This document shows, piece after piece, positions 1 through 11,814 of a DNA stretch of 64,000 bases. The stretch covers positions 1,097,501 to 1,161,500 of the forward strand of contig JAJOZX010000088.1 in assembly GCA_023014485.1 (NCBI GenBank), given 5' to 3'. The translations under genes were made by a program, and so were the position numbers. This DNA is from Bathynomus jamesi. Lineage: Eukaryota; Arthropoda; Malacostraca; Isopoda; Cirolanidae. Position 1 is the stretch's first letter; every line of letters begins with the position of its first letter. The notes under the pieces were generated by a model. It had not been told where the DNA came from and did not search any database. It saw only the letters and a program-made list of their open reading frames with translations.

Positions 1-46
1 CTAGAAATTTTGTACACAAGTAGTTACATACCTTTTTTACAAGTTT

Positions 47-301
47 TTATTTTTCCAGCCAGTCTCCATCCTTTTGTACAGCTTTCCTCCACCTCGAAAC
101 AAGGGCATTTATTCCTTGCTGGTAAAAGTCCGCTGGGTTCCGCTGGAGCCACATCTTAACCTCCTCAACAACCTCATCGTCACTCTGAAACTTTCTTCCA
201 CGAATAGCATCCTTCATTGGCCCATACAAATGGAAGTCTGAAGGTGCCAGATCCGGGCTGTATGGAGGGTGAGGTAACACAGTCAAGCGCATTTTTGTGA
301 T
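47..301 (-). pseudogene. mariner transposase, C-terminal fragment
   Basis: About 81 residues of a mariner (IS630-Tc1-mariner) transposase C-terminus. It carries the terminal catalytic block HPPYSPDLAPSDFHLY, whose last Asp is the third residue of the DD34D triad, followed by the usual tail ending in SRWRKAVQKDGDWLEK. The N-terminal DNA-binding half and the first two catalytic Asp residues are missing: on the upstream (right) side similarity stops near the left end of the MULE at 322. The mariner copy at 2463-2872 is on the opposite strand, so the two are not halves of one element. Non-functional relic. Confidence 0.85.
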
Positions 302-321
302 GGCCTCTCTTGTTGGGTATC

Positions 322-505
322 AGGACAAAATCCCCCCGTGGACAAAATCCCCTCGCGGACAAAATCCCCCATGGACAAAATCCCCCGGACACAACCCCCC
401 CCGGACACAATCCCCCCGCGGACAAAATCCCCCTAAGGCTTTATTAAAAAAAGAAGAATACGACTGACTTTATTAAAGAAGAAAAATTAAAAACACAATA
501 AGAAT
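322..505 (+). repeat. left TIR of the MULE
   Basis: Outer part (322-433) is a tandem series of GGACAAAATCCCC-type units, two of them GGACACAA variants. The inner part is AATACGACTGACTTTATT plus AAGAAGAAAAATTAAAAAC. Its inverse is at 2013-2288, where a 73-bp insertion splits it. Confidence 0.85.
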
Positions 506-605
506 AAGAATAAGAATAAGAAAAGAGGCTTCGTGAAATTTAAGTTTAGACATAAATTTAGTTTATTTTCCATCTCCAGAGGTGTTGGAAGTTATTTAAC
601 CCTTA

Positions 606-1999
606 GTGATGGAGTTTATTAAAAGCAATAAAGGTCAAACAAAACTACTGTGTGACGGATTTATTTATGTTAAGCAGAAAAACTTGGCAAATGGTGTTAT
701 ATCTTACGAGTGTGACCGTCGACGTTCTCAAGCAACATGCAAAGCTAAAGTTAAAGTGTTGAATAACGAAATAATTGAAAAGTTGCATCAACACACCCAC
801 GCACCGGATAATCCGCGATGTGAGGCTACAAAGGTAGCCCAAGCAATTAAAAAGCGTGCCTATGAAACTCAAGAAACTACTCAGCAAATTATTACACAAA
901 CTTGCTCTGCTCAAGCGGAAGAAGTAGTTGCTAAACTTCCTCCCCTTCACCACCTTCGTCGTAATGTTAGACGTTATAAACAGTTGAATGAAAATAGCAT
1001 CCCTTTGCCAACTTCTGCCGAAGCTCTAGTTATACCGGAAAATTTAGCCAAGACTACAGATGGAGAAAATTTTGTATTACACGATTCTTCAACAGACGGT
1101 AAAAAAATAATATTTTTGGTACTCTCAAAACCTTAGATTTTTTAGCAAATTCACAGCATTGGTTCTTTGATGGAACGTTCAAGGTAGTTCCTGAAATTTT
1201 CACTCAGTTATACACAATACATGCTTTAACAGATCCTCACACAATACCCTGCATTTATGCACTCCTTCCTGATAAGACTCAAGGAACATATAACAAATTT
1301 TTGCAAGTAGTACGCAATTTAAAAGATTTCACCATTAGGAGTGCAATGATTGATTTTGAAAAGGCAATGCTAAATTCTTTGAGAAAAAACTTTGCAGAAC
1401 TTGAAGTGAAAGGGTGCTTTTTCCATTTATGTCAGAATATTTATCGAAAAATACAGGAACACGGATTACAGAAAAAATATCAAGATGACAATGATTTTGC
1501 CTTAAAAATTCGAATGATACCTGCTCTAGCTTTTGTGCCTCCAGAAAAAGTTGTTGATGCTTTTGAACAATTATACGATTTTATACCAGTGGAAGGTTTG
1601 CCAATTCTCGATTATTTTGAAGATAATTATATTGGAAGGCCATGCCGACGAGGACGAAGAGAACCCACTTTTAGCATTTCTATTTGGAATATGTACTCAA
1701 GAACAATTACAGAACTTCCACGTACAAATAACTCTGTCGAAGGCTGGCATAGACGCTTTGCATCTCTAACAGGATGCTCGCATCCAAACATATGGAAATT
1801 TTTAAAAGTTTTAGGGCAAGAAATAAGCTACCAACAGGCATTTATTTCTCAAATTATCGCTGGCTTGCCGACAGAACCGCAAAGGAAGAAGTATAAGTCT
1901 TCTTCTTCTCGCATTTTGAAAATTGTACAAGACTATAACAACAGGTCTATTTTTGATTTTCTTAAGGGAATTGCTTTTAATTTGTCTTTTAAATTTTGA
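606..1999 (+). pseudogene. FLYWCH zinc finger-MULE transposase (one frameshift)
   Basis: Residues 1-65 of the first frame form a FLYWCH-type zinc finger (GFIYVKQK...YECDRR...C...H-x-H), a DNA-binding module often fused to MULE transposases. The frame breaks near 1110, next to homopolymer A and T runs, and continues in another frame to 1999. This second part holds the RNase-H-like core: Asp in WFFDGTFKVVP, Asp in MIDFEKAM, the MULE C-x2-H block GCFFHLCQNIYRK, and Glu in NNSVEGWHRRF. Order and spacing fit MULE transposases (DDE with C/H insert). Total about 460 aa. Apart from the single frameshift the frame is open, so the element decayed recently or the shift is a sequencing error. It lies inside matching TIRs and is therefore the autonomous-type gene of that element. 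Confidence 0.85.
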
Positions 2000-2036
2000 A
2001 TTTTGTTTGACTTTGTGTTTTTAATTTTTCTTCTTC

Positions 2037-2288
2037 AATAAAGTCAGTCGTATTCTTATTTGTTTGCCCGGTTAGGTAATTGTACGCCCTTGACGATTGG
2101 TTAGGTTAAGTCGTGATATTTTTGTTAAAACTTTAATAAAGTCAGTCGTATTCTTATTTTTTTAATAAAGCCTTAGGGGGATTTTGTCCGCGGGGGAATT
2201 GTGTCCGGGGGGGTTGTGTCCGGGGGGATTTTGTCCGCGAGGGGATTTTGTCCACGAGGGGATTTTGTCCACGGGTGGATTTTGTCCT
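2037..2288 (+). repeat. right TIR of the MULE, split by a 73-bp insert
   Basis: Inverse of 322-505. A 25-bp stretch (AATAAAGTCAGTCGTATTCT plus TATTT) occurs twice, at 2037-2061 and 2135-2159. Between them (2062-2134) is a module with GTACGCCCTTGACGATTGG and TTAGGTTAAGTCGTGATATT, which recurs in foldback elements near 51.0-51.4 kb and 60.7 kb. Confidence 0.8.
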
Positions 2289-2462
2289 AGAAGCATTGAA
2301 GGGTGGTTGCATTTGGTGGTGGTTTATTATATTTTTCTTGAAATAAACGCAAACTTTCTTTACAATTATTATAAGAAATAGCCCACGATACAAGATACAC
2401 TTTTTGTTCATTGCTGTATTCCATCCTTACTGACATGGCGCTGACTGGGGCTAGGGCCTAGG

Positions 2463-2872
2463 GCCTAGGGCCTTTCTGTATAGTTCATGATGGGTGCCCA
2501 AACAGTTGACAGAAGAGCACAAGCGTAATCGTATGGACGTCTGCTCTCGTCTTTTAGCGCGGTATCATAATGAAGGTGAAAACTTTTTGGAGCGCATTAT
2601 CACTGGAGATGAAACCTGGATCCATCACTATGAACCAGAAAGCAAAAGACAGAGCATGCAATGGAAGCATCCAACATCTCCCGTTGCAAGGAAGTTCAAA
2701 GTGCAGCCGTCAGCAGGTAAAGTTATGCTAACACTGTTTTGGGATACACGAAGCCCTATCCTTGAACATTATCTAGAACGTGGAAGTACAGTAACAAGTG
2801 CATCGTATTCTGACATGCTTCGGAATGAGTTAAAGAAAGCAATTCGCACAAAGCGGAGAGGGAGATTGTCGG
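2463..2872 (+). pseudogene. mariner transposase, middle fragment
   Basis: Reads VPKQLTEEHKRNRMDVCSRL, then the first catalytic Asp in ITGDETWIHHYEPESK, then VMLTLFWDTRSP and the linker ending IRTKRRGRLSE. This is the central part of a mariner DD34D transposase. The N-terminal helix-turn-helix and everything from the second Asp (LHDNARPH region) onward are absent. Possible TIR-like sequence follows at about 2873-2910, before a (TA)n tract. It is dead, and oriented opposite to the fragment at 47-301. Confidence 0.85.
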
Positions 2873-2914
2873 AAATAAAAAGTGCGGATACTTATTGAAT
2901 TACCCTCGTGTGTA

Positions 2915-2919
<5 letters not shown>

Positions 2920-2960
<41 letters not shown>
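2920..2960. repeat. (TA)n microsatellite
   Basis: Uninterrupted TA repeat of about 40 bp directly after the mariner fragment. Confidence 0.95.
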
Positions 2961-2961
<1 letters not shown>

Positions 2962-4137
2962 TAAGTTTAGGTTTAAATTAATTAAAACATTATAGCTGCT
3001 CCTTTTTTACGATCGTAGAAGTCAAAATGCACAGATAAATTAAATATATATAGTACATAAGTAGACGAACAAAAGATAGGCAGGCGCTTTGGTGCTTCAG
3101 TTCCATGAAGCAGTTGAAGATGTTCCAGCAGTGAGGCAGTCCATGTTAACTGTGGGAGCGAGCGTCGAGGAGAATTGGGTTCAAGTAACCGTGGCGATGG
3201 TCGGAGAGAGACTGGATGAAGAATGGGGTTGAGCTGCTGCTTTGAAATATAATACACACGGGAACCTAGAACATCTCAAAACAGAATGGTAAGATATGGT
3301 TCCTATCCAAACATTTTTACATGGGCTAAACGAGAAAATACACCCATAAAACACTCAACGCTGATCGATCACATATGGTGTAAAGGTTCCCCGAACCACA
3401 CGGCTGGGATACTTTTTACGGAGATTTCTGACCATTTCGGTTGCTTCTTTAGATTCTATAAACATAAAAATAATAAAAAAAAGAATAATGTAAATTTAGA
3501 AAGACTCAAAAACAAATTAGGTACAACAAATTATTGGTCATAAGTTTTTGAAGGAAAAGGGGACATAAATGAAAAATTTGTAAAGGTCTTAAACATAAAA
3601 TGAGGCAATCAACAAAACTTCAGCCGTATTAGACGTATTTATTATATAAAACCCTTAATAAAAGAGTCTTCCGTTCTCCTGCTAGTGGAACTCTCCAAGA
3701 CATTTCATACAATCTCTTATGACATACTTATTACTAAATTCTCATAATGGACAAGGGATGTTGGATTAAATTGGTTCAATCATATCTGCGCAACAAAAGT
3801 TAATACATCAAATAAAATATAACAATATTACATCGGAATTAAAAATTACACATGGAGTTCCACACGGAACCATTATTGACTCCCATATGATATCCATCAC
3901 TGATGGAAAAATATTGAGTTGCGCTTGAAGACAACTTACCTTTTCTGCAATATATAAAAAAATATATATCATAAACTCTCGAAATTCTCATTTATTTGAA
4001 AAAATTATACATTTTTACCCTGAAATACACTTAAAACGTTATACTTTTCTCTTGACTATCCACACCACATATATAATGTGAGTGCACAGTGCATATGGTA
4101 GTGCATGCGATTACATGATTAAATCTTTAATCCTAAA

Positions 4138-4339
4138 TAGGCTGACCATACGTACCGTTTTGAACGGGACAGTACCATTTTGTATGGGTTTTTGTATGGG
4201 TTCTGTCACTGAAGAATAATTGTAAGCTCAAGATGTTTATGTACTTACTTTTTCATGAATACAGAATATTACATAACCCCCGTCCCTTTTTTGCCATCCC
4301 AATGTCCCGTTTTTGTCTCAAGGAAATATGGTCAGCCTA
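4138..4339. mobile_element. hAT-type MITE, copy 1
   Basis: A 202-bp non-coding element with imperfect TIRs starting TAGGCTGACCATA, flanked by a perfect 8-bp duplication ATCCTAAA (4130-4137 and 4340-4347). Copy 2 is at 35022-35203. Eight-bp duplications and TA-G ends fit hAT. Confidence 0.9.
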
Positions 4340-5142
4340 ATCCTAAACCAAGAAAGAATTGGGGGTAAAATAAACGAAAGTGATCATTTATGCTCATGCT
4401 TCATAAATCTTTAAGCAGGTAGGTATATTCAAATTTAAGGACGTATCTAAAGTACAGTTTTGCTCCTTATCCTTCATTAGTCGCGTGGGGTCAATATGAC
4501 CCGACGCAGTGTAAGAAACTGTTATATCTTTCCACGCGACTAATGAAGGTTTAATGATCAGAGATACAAAACAATTTTACTCAATAATAGTAATTGAAAA
4601 TAGCATGGATAATCAAATATGTCACGAACATCAAACAAGAAAGGCGGAGAGTGAATATACTGTACTGTATGTCAAAGCAAAATTATGATGTTCTTCAATG
4701 TAATAGAAAATCTTACTCTTATTTAGGATTGTAATTATGGAATAATCTATCGAATGAATTAAAATCAATCAGTGTTCCAAAGTTGCTGAATGTGCTTTAG
4801 TCTCACACACAAAATATATGTAATTGATAATAACGTTCTTTCCCAAATGCATAACCAGAAAAAATTATGATGATAATTACCGTGCTTTTACAGTGAAAAC
4901 TCTTGTTTAAAGAACAATACGTAGTCTGTAAGATTCATTTAGTACTTAACTCTTTATGTAAAAATTGTATGATTTCAATATACTTTTTTGTATACTCTTG
5001 TATAAAACATTACAGTATATCCTAATCCGTAATTTCCCCTTCGTTTTTAAGTCTTTATACAACTATTTTATAATCATACCTAAATATTATATGTCATCCT
5101 GTAAAGCATTACGCTTGCTAAAGGTAATTTACACTGTTATAC
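4340..5142. other. AT-rich region, decayed LINE tail, no gene
   Basis: No open frame of note. It contains the 79-bp hairpin at 4471-4549 and the degraded LINE 3' end up to about 4850. The rest is AT-rich sequence in which I see no feature. Confidence 0.5.
4471..4549. repeat. 79-bp hairpin with perfect 18-bp arms
   Basis: CCTTCATTAGTCGCGTGG at 4471-4488 is exactly inverted at 4532-4549. Just inside the left arm is a second imperfect palindrome, GGGTCAATATGACCC. The arms look like TIRs of a tiny non-autonomous element; a piggyBac-like origin is possible because TTAA-like bases lie nearby, but this is weak. Confidence 0.6.
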
Positions 5143-5560
5143 CAGGCCCATAGCCAAGGTGGAGGCGAGGGTGGCGCGCCCCACCTTACAGAGCAGCGAT
5201 TTCCGCCAAAGTACACTGTATTTTTAACTTCTGTGTAATATTCTCTTTTTGTTCTCTCATTGAGGTGCAGTCGGTAGTAGACACGTTTGCCAGTAAACAC
5301 CCAAGAAGGCTTCAGCTTGAGAGTGTCCTTCTCAATCAGTGTTAAGAACTTTCAAGAATTTCAGTTGTCTTTGACAACAAATTTACGTATTTCACGTGAA
5401 CACGATAGTTGTTAATATAATAATAAATAACAAATAAATAATAAAAATAGGAATGGTTTCCTTTTATATGCATCTTTCCTATACCGTATATACTCTCCCA
5501 TGTGAGTTCAGCTGAATGAGACTCACCATCACCCCATTATAAATTCTGGATACGGGCCTG
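5143..5560. mobile_element. hAT-like non-autonomous element
   Basis: Begins CAGGCCCATAGCCA and ends with the inverse of CAGGCCCGTATCCA, a hAT-style terminus (CAG...CTG). It is 418 bp with no transposase remnant. Flanking octamers do not match, so the duplication has decayed. Immediately after, at 5567, CAGTGGTTCCCAACC looks like the start of another hAT element whose other end I could not find. Confidence 0.6.
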
Positions 5561-5715
5561 TATGCAACAGTGGTTCCCAACCTCTTTAGGTCGACATACC
5601 ACTTTTTGCTATCATATTTCTAAGTACTACGTTAATATTGAGAAAGAAAGGTGGTCCTATGATGAGCATTAAAAATAGTTATATAAATATAAATTAACAT
5701 TAAAAATAGTTAAAT

Positions 5716-5923
5716 ATGTTAACAGTAATATGTTAATAGTTACATCATATGTTAACAGTAATATGTTAATAGTTACATCATATGTTAACAGCAGTATGTT
5801 AATAGTTACATCATATGCTAACAGTAATATGTTAATAGTTACATCATATGTTAACATTAACATGTTAATAGTTACATCATATGTTAACATTAATATGTTA
5901 ATAGTTACATCATATGTTAACAG
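5716..5923. repeat. 33-bp minisatellite, left part
   Basis: About six tandem copies of a 33-bp unit (ATGTTAACAGTAATATGTTA, then ATAGTTACATCAT). The same array resumes at 12142-12290, so the LINE between them inserted into it. The open frames seen on both strands here are only products of the repeat. Confidence 0.95.
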
Positions 5924-5944
5924 TTGTTGTTGTGAGCCAGTTGG

Positions 5945-8577
5945 TTAGCCGATCAGCCTACCCTTATCGAGCAAGGCGGCGGCACGCAGGTAACCGATCG
6001 CTCTCTCCGGAGTGGACCAGAGGTTCAGCGCACTAGTGATGTTGTGTCGTGTTCTATGTTGTGCTAGAGCGGTACAGTCTGTCATAATGTATTCAATTGT
6101 TTGTGGTGTGTCCTGGCACAGGTGGCAAGTGTCGTCTGTGGAGTTGTCTAGTCTGTGTTTATATGTCTGTAAGTTGGGGTGATGTCCACATCGGAATCGT
6201 GCTAAGTTAACTCGATCCGATCTGCTCAGGCTGGTCTCTGACCTGTCAGTGGGTGGTGGCTTCGCACCTAGAACCGCATTCGGACTGAGACATGTCAGTG
6301 CTTTGTGGATTAGGTGTGTGTGTATGTATTTTCTGTACTGTGTGATGTCTGTGGGGCGTCGTATGGAATGGAGTATTTGGTTATAATGTCTGTCTGGTGT
6401 TACCTTAATGGTGCGGGGTGTTGGTGCATGATTGTACATGTAGTGGCAAGGGGGTTGTGGGTTAGTTGTCGCTGCTGCCATGAATTGTGTTCCCCTCATG
6501 TCTACATGTTCCCTGACTTTCAGTATTTTTGTTTCTGTGTGCAGGTGTTCTATTGGTGCTGTTTGAGTACATCCTGTAATGATACGAAGTGCATTGTTTT
6601 GTATTGTCTGTAAGGTGTTTGTGTGTGTGTTTGAGATAATGGGTGCCCAGCATGGGCTAGCATAGTCCATAACTGAGTGAATATATTGTTTGTATATGGG
6701 TGATGTTGTTTCCTGCTGGTGTCCAAAGTTTGTGCCTGTTAGTAACCTAAGCGTGTTAAGTTTTGACCTACATTTGTTTTTAATGTCCTGAATGTGGTTT
6801 GCAGAAGATAATGATGTGTTGTATGTGACCCCAAGTATTTTGGTCCTGTAAGCATGTGGACTGTTGGTGTTGTTTAGTGTAATCTGTGGAGTTATCTGGT
6901 GTTCTTTTGTGTTGCTTGTTAGCAAGGTGATGGTTGATTTTGTGGGCGCTACTTTGAGTCTATTGTGTGTGAGCCAGTCTTGTATACTGTTTATGTATGT
7001 TTGTAGGTTATTTGTAGCAGTGTCGATGTTGTTGTGGGTGGATGTTAGAGTGATGTCATCTGCAGATGATGATAAGGTAAGCTTGTTATCTATGGGTGTT
7101 GGAATGTCATGCATGTATAAGTTGAAGAGTGTTGGTGAGAGAACAGAGCCTTGAGGGACCCCGTTCGGAAAAAAGCTTGTTTTTGGATGACTTGCCATTA
7201 AATGTGACATGTGAGTATCTTCCTGAAAGATAGTTGCTCAGCCACCTTTTGGTGTTATTGTGCATATTTGTGTTGAGTATTTTGTTTATGAGAGGGAAGC
7301 GTGGGATAGCATCAAATGCTTTACTAATATCTATTGTTGCTAATAGTGTACGTTGAGCTGGTCAACTGGAGTTGATGCCATCCATGATGTGCTGCGTGAG
7401 GTTAGTGAGTAATGCCGTGGTTGAGTGGTGAGGTCTGAATTCATGTTGAGTAGGCGATAGTGTTATGTGTGGGTTGGTGATTTGTAAGATTAGTCTTTCT
7501 GTTACTTTGGAAGGTGTGCATAGTAAAGTAACGGGTCTATAGGAAGCTGGTTCTGTTGGATTTTTGTTTGGTTTGAGTAGTGTAATAATTTTACTTTTTT
7601 TCCATATGTTAGGAATAATACAGTGTTGGTATGAATATGTGCTGATGTTTGTGAGAGCTAGTATTCCCTGTGGGCCCAAGTGTTTAAAGGGTATGTTAGA
7701 TATGTTGTCTAGTCCAGTAGCCTTCGAATTCTTAATGTTTTTGATGATCTTGGTGGTCTGGTCTGTATTGAAGGGTGTAATGGTCGTGTCGAGTCTGTAG
7801 GTTTTCTTGTGTCTGGCTGTTTGTCTGTCTGCGTGTTTCTGGTTGTTATCTCTGTTTAAGTGACTTACCTTTGCGTAGTGATTAACTAGAATGTTAGCTT
7901 GTTGTATATATGTTGGGATATTATTTTGGCTGCGACAGATAGCCGCGTGTGAGATGTGAATGCCGCTGTTAGAGTGGGTAATGCTGTTTATAGTCTTGTA
8001 TAGCCTGGATGTATCTGTGGAGTGGTTTAGTGTTGTTATGAATTCCCTAAATGTTTCTGTTTGTTTTTCTGTAAGTTTGTTGTTTATTTCTGTGTTGAGC
8101 TGTTGTATCTGCTGTTTTATGGCTTCTGTGTGTGGTGTTTGTGTGTTATGTTTGAGGTTGTTACGTTGCCTTATGAGGTGGGCTATTTCTCTAGTGTAAT
8201 TTGGGTTGTATTTCCTAATGTTACCCTTCAGTATGTATTTGTTTGCATTAGTGATGATTTGATTGAATGTCTTGAGTGTTGTATTGATGTTTATGATGGG
8301 TGTGCTGTTTAATGTGGTGAATTGTTCCTCACTCTGCATTCTGAACTATTCCCAATAAGCTTTCTTGTAATTTCTGTAAGTGTGCCTAATGCTGTTGGAG
8401 CAGAGTATAGAACGTGTTGTAATGATGATGGGCAGGTGGTCTGATGACAGCTGTTTTTCTGTTCTCCAGTGTGTATGTGTTGCTAATGAGGGGGAACATA
8501 ACGTTATGTCTGGGGAGGAGTTTGAGTATCCTGCTTGATGTGGTATGTGTGTTAGGGTGGAGTGAAAATGGCCCCAA
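5945..8577 (-). pseudogene. LINE ORF2: end of endonuclease, RT and C-terminal zinc region
   Basis: Reading from 8577 down. First comes the tail of the endonuclease; the SDH signature is visible in a shifted frame. Then an RT finger/palm region with SKATGLDNISNI and the block LKPNKNPTEPASYRPV. Next is the catalytic block with VPQGSVLSPTLFNLYMHDI and SSADDITLTS, where the usual Y/F-ADD has become S-ADD. After that, thumb and connection (KSTITLLTS, KILGVTYNTSL, YASPCWAPI) and a terminal C-x2-C...H/C motif (DTCHLCQDTPQTIEYIMTDC). A break between about 7210 and 7362 changes frame. The altered catalytic Tyr, frameshifts and the insertion of element A make it non-functional. It belongs to the Jockey/I/RTE-like LINE group; I do not assign a clade. 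Confidence 0.8.
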
Positions 8578-11500
8578 AATTTTTTTTTGTGAATTTTAAC
8601 TTACTTGAGGTTTTAAAAGTTGCCAATGGACTAATAGAACAATATGCAAAAAAGTTTATTAAAATCAGACAATCTTTTGATCGACCACCAGACGTTATAA
8701 GTTTACAATAATGTACGATTTTACACAAAAATACCTAAAATACGAGTAAACATCAGACTATATATTTTTAGTTATTTTGGCACACTATTATGCTAACGAT
8801 AGAGTCTGAGTTATGCATGCATGGTTAATTCAGAATTGATAGTCACGTTTAGACTCAAGTTTCGGCATAAGCTGCCGAGAAGGGACGCGAGCCCGAATAA
8901 ATCCATGGTGGGACGTCTCGCCACACACAGCGGCTGAAGCTTCGGTAACTAGGTTCACGCATCTTTCCACCGCCTGTGTGTGACAAGGGAAGCGAGGGAA
9001 GAGGACACTTGGTGAAATTTGAGCAGAGATCATGTCGTTCAATTCGTTGTCCGTCATATCCATCGTAACAGGAGGCTCCGTCACGGTCAAAGTCTGCCAA
9101 TCGACCATGTCCTGGTATTCGGTCGCGTCGAGGTTGAGCGGTGGCACTCGAAACCTGCGGATTTTGTTTGCAGACACATGTGATCTTGCCTTCATGATTC
9201 TTCTGAGTCCGAGTTCCCTTATATGTGGTCGCTCATCTGTGATCATGGCTAATAGCACGTTCTCGGGGTGTCCGCAGAAGCCGTTTCGCCGAATCACCGG
9301 GTCGACGACTTTCTTTAGAGAGGAGCTGAGGTACCGTGTTCTCACCATCATCCCGTGCAGATGTTTGGCTCCATCTTTGCATGATGGCTGCGTCTTGATG
9401 GCGAACCATATTGGGGCGTAGACCCGGATGATGAATGTGACAAGAGTTTTGATGATGTTGGATGGTGCATCGAGGCCAACATAGAGGCGGAGGATTCTGT
9501 TGGCAGTTGTCAACCATCGCGAGTGGTTCAATGGTCCCGGTTTTCGCAATGCTAGATCACAGGGACAGTGTCCTTCACTGACAGCTTGACACATCTGCCA
9601 CAGGTACTGCTGGTGAGTGCTCAGGTCCTTCACGTCAACATGCGGCAGTGGCTGTAATGGAGATATAGGTTCATACGATGTTATATGGAGTTCCGTGCAT
9701 GCTGTGAGAGATTTCCATATCGGTCCTGAGAAGCACTTAGGTCCTGCAGTTGCTCCATCTAAATGCTGAAACAGGTGTCGCAGGGGGAGCTCGTTAGCAT
9801 GTAATAAGCACACGAGCCATTGCAGCGGTTTTTGTAGTAATTCCTCAAGCTGCCGAATAACTCCGCCATTATGTCCAGTGTTGACAGCGGTTCCGTCGCA
9901 TCCGACGACTTTCACACTGTCGAGATCCACACTTCGCGCAGCCAAGCATTCAAAGATTACTTTGGAAATCGCCTTGCTTGATCCACTTGACGGCGTCACG
10001 TGGCCAAAGTACGATGAACCTGGTTCACAAATAATGCTGACGTGCTCTTCTGTATCTCTGTCCCGGTGGCCATGTCCTGCGGCGTCTCGTACATTTTTCA
10101 TCGTTCTATCCTTTCGACCGTCGAAGTACAATCCAGGCAAGTCTGTCATACTGCTGTCTAGTTTTGTCAGTTCTTGACGAGTTCTACTTCTTTCTCGGCG
10201 AATTTTACTACGATCAATGACTTTGGAGGTGTCATTTGTAGACAATTCCAATGTCTTGTAGCACGGATGAGGCAATAACGGCTGCTGCTCGTTCTGAGAC
10301 GCCCGTTCTATCGCACGCTTTAGCCAAACATGGTAATCGTACAGTCATCGTCATTCTTTGACGTTTACTCTCCAGTGTCGATAGATCAGGTTTACAGTGT
10401 GACTTAGATAGGGTGTATTCTTCGTCGCTGTTGTCGGTGTCGTCGTCCTTGTCTTCCTCGTTGTAGCTTCCAGAATTGCATTGCTGCTTCGATTGTTCTT
10501 GGTGAATGCTGTGTCTTCTCGATTCACAGACTTTCCTGGATATTTTCTTCTGTAGCTTTGTTGTTTCCACCAAATCGATGCCTCCTATAATCATCTTTCT
10601 GGCTCCTCTCTGGTCCTCTAGAAACTTTCTTTCTTTGAGTGGTACTTTGTCCGCTCTTTCGCACTTACAGCTCATGACGAAATCTACACATTTGCATTTG
10701 CTAATGTCGAAGAGTTTATCTGAGTCTTCTCTGAACTGTTCAAGTTGTTGCTTGTAGTTGTCTTTGTCCTTCCGAGCCTTGTATGGTTTCAAGATTTTCT
10801 TGTATTTCTCGTTGTACGGTCTGAGCGTTTCAATCACTCGTCCGTGCGTCACGGTCGGAAGAGACGCTTTCTCCCAAACAAGTTCAACATCAACGCAAAT
10901 TTTTTTTATACTTCGGCGAACGGTGGATATTTGTTATTCTTCGTTGTCAGCTGTTGTCTTGTATGGATGTAAGCCTTCATAACATCAGCGTAGGTGGGAA
11001 GAACTTTTGTGGGTATCTCGCGTGGCGCGCCAAAAATCACACATGCCGCCTTCTCCCTCGTAATAATTTCCATTCTGAAAAAAAAAACAATTATTATAAA
11101 TTGTAAGCAATGTAAGACTATTAAAGAATTTCTGCAAGAAAAAGAAATATCAAATTAATACTGTCACATTCACTTGTCAAACACCTATAAACAGATATCA
11201 ATATGTAATTAACTTACTTTTAATATCAAGTTTCACGAAAAAATGATGATAACAGCACAAATAACCTTCAATTCTCACTGCCACATGTGCACTGAGCTTG
11301 GCGGAGCAGCCGCGCTTTGCATATTACTCACTCTCCCCCCACTCCCAATCTCCCATCCCCTCTGATTCACGGACTGCATATGTTATGCACCAAATCACTA
11401 CCATCACTGAAACTAGCATTAAATCAATGTATGGTTAACTAAACTCTTTCTTATCTCACTTACTCACATCAGCTCTAATAATTTGGCCACCCTCTGTAAT

Positions 11501-11814
11501 TGCCATTAATTTACATTCCACACATGTTGTAATCTTAAATGTCAACCTCAAGTATGCAATAACACAGTCTACAGCAAACTAAGCTGTTAATTATTTGCAT
11601 AAACATGGATGAAAGACCAGCATCTTGGATGACTCCTGATGGGCAAAGCGATCGTTAAAACATGAAATATGCCATATATTAAAATCGCTGGTGGTCAATC
11701 AAGCAATGCTTCAATTGTATTATAATTTCACATGCTTGTTTCTAAAGCCCATTGGCAACTTTTCCACACTCAAGTAAATTAAAAATCCAAAAATGATATT
11801 TTCACTCCACCTTA
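8553..11814 (-). mobile_element. hAT-like element A (8-bp TSD)
   Basis: A 3262-bp DNA transposon. Ends are TAGGGTGGAGTGAAAAT (left) and the inverse of TAAGGTGGAGTGAAAAT (right); the TIRs stay similar for about 75 bp, including ACTTACTTGAGG and AAAGTTGCCAATGG. It is flanked by a perfect 8-bp duplication ATGTGTGT (8545-8552 and 11815-11822), which is LINE sequence. The T-A-R-G-G termini and 8-bp duplication follow hAT rules. It encodes one transposase gene on the minus strand. Confidence 0.9.
8830..11073 (-). pseudogene. element A transposase (hAT-like, two frameshifts)
   Basis: About 750 aa in three collinear frames: 11073-10908 (start MEIITREKAACVIFGAPREI), 10908-10232 and 10275-8830. Shifts fall near 10908 (T run) and 10255. 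The N-terminal module has WEKASLPT, KLFDISKCKC, FLEDQRGARKMIIGGID and an acidic linker, then CDRTGVSERAAAVI. The catalytic part has LYFDGRKDRT (first Asp), GCDGTAVNTGHNGG (second Asp), CLLHANELPLRH (C-x2-H), GPLNHSRWLTT (RW) and HTQAVERCVNLV (Glu-Arg). The C-terminus is GFIRARVPSRQLMPKLESKR. The hAT-like reading rests on C-x2-H, RW and the element's ends. Elements B, C and D are relatives; C is closest. All key residues are still present, so only the frameshifts disable it. Confidence 0.75.

Larger units (their letters stand above)
322..2288 (+). mobile_element. FLYWCH-MULE DNA transposon with tandem-repeat TIRs
   Basis: A 1967-bp element bounded by inverted repeats that start AGGACAAAATCC and consist of six or seven tandem variants of GGACAAAATCCCC. 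Inside these, the arms continue through GAATACGACTGACTTTATT, giving about 180 bp per arm. The interior encodes a FLYWCH zinc finger plus MULE transposase. I found no matching target-site duplication next to the terminal AGGAC, so the exact ends may lie a few bases away or the flanks may be rearranged. Mutator-like elements normally give 8-10 bp duplications. Confidence 0.85.
3283..4850 (+). pseudogene. decayed LINE (endonuclease end, RT, 3' region)
   Basis: A string of broken frames in LINE order. At 3283-3543 is the end of an apurinic-type endonuclease (STLIDHIW...TEISDHFG, holding the SDH signature). At about 3620-3900 are reverse-transcriptase pieces (LLLVELSKTFHTISYD, then THGVPHGTI, a variant of HGVPQGTIL). 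Near 4700-4790 is a 3' block resembling the usual W/YNNLS.ELK sequence of LINE ORF2 C-termini. Many stops and frameshifts. A similar decayed piece is at 59936-60240. Clade not assigned with confidence. Confidence 0.65.

Noticed and set aside
5669..5948. Repetitive open frames of 72-73 codons on both strands (LTYDVTINI and SYVNSNMLIV repeats)
   Set aside because: They are translations of the 33-bp minisatellite, a multiple of three, which keeps frames open without coding meaning.
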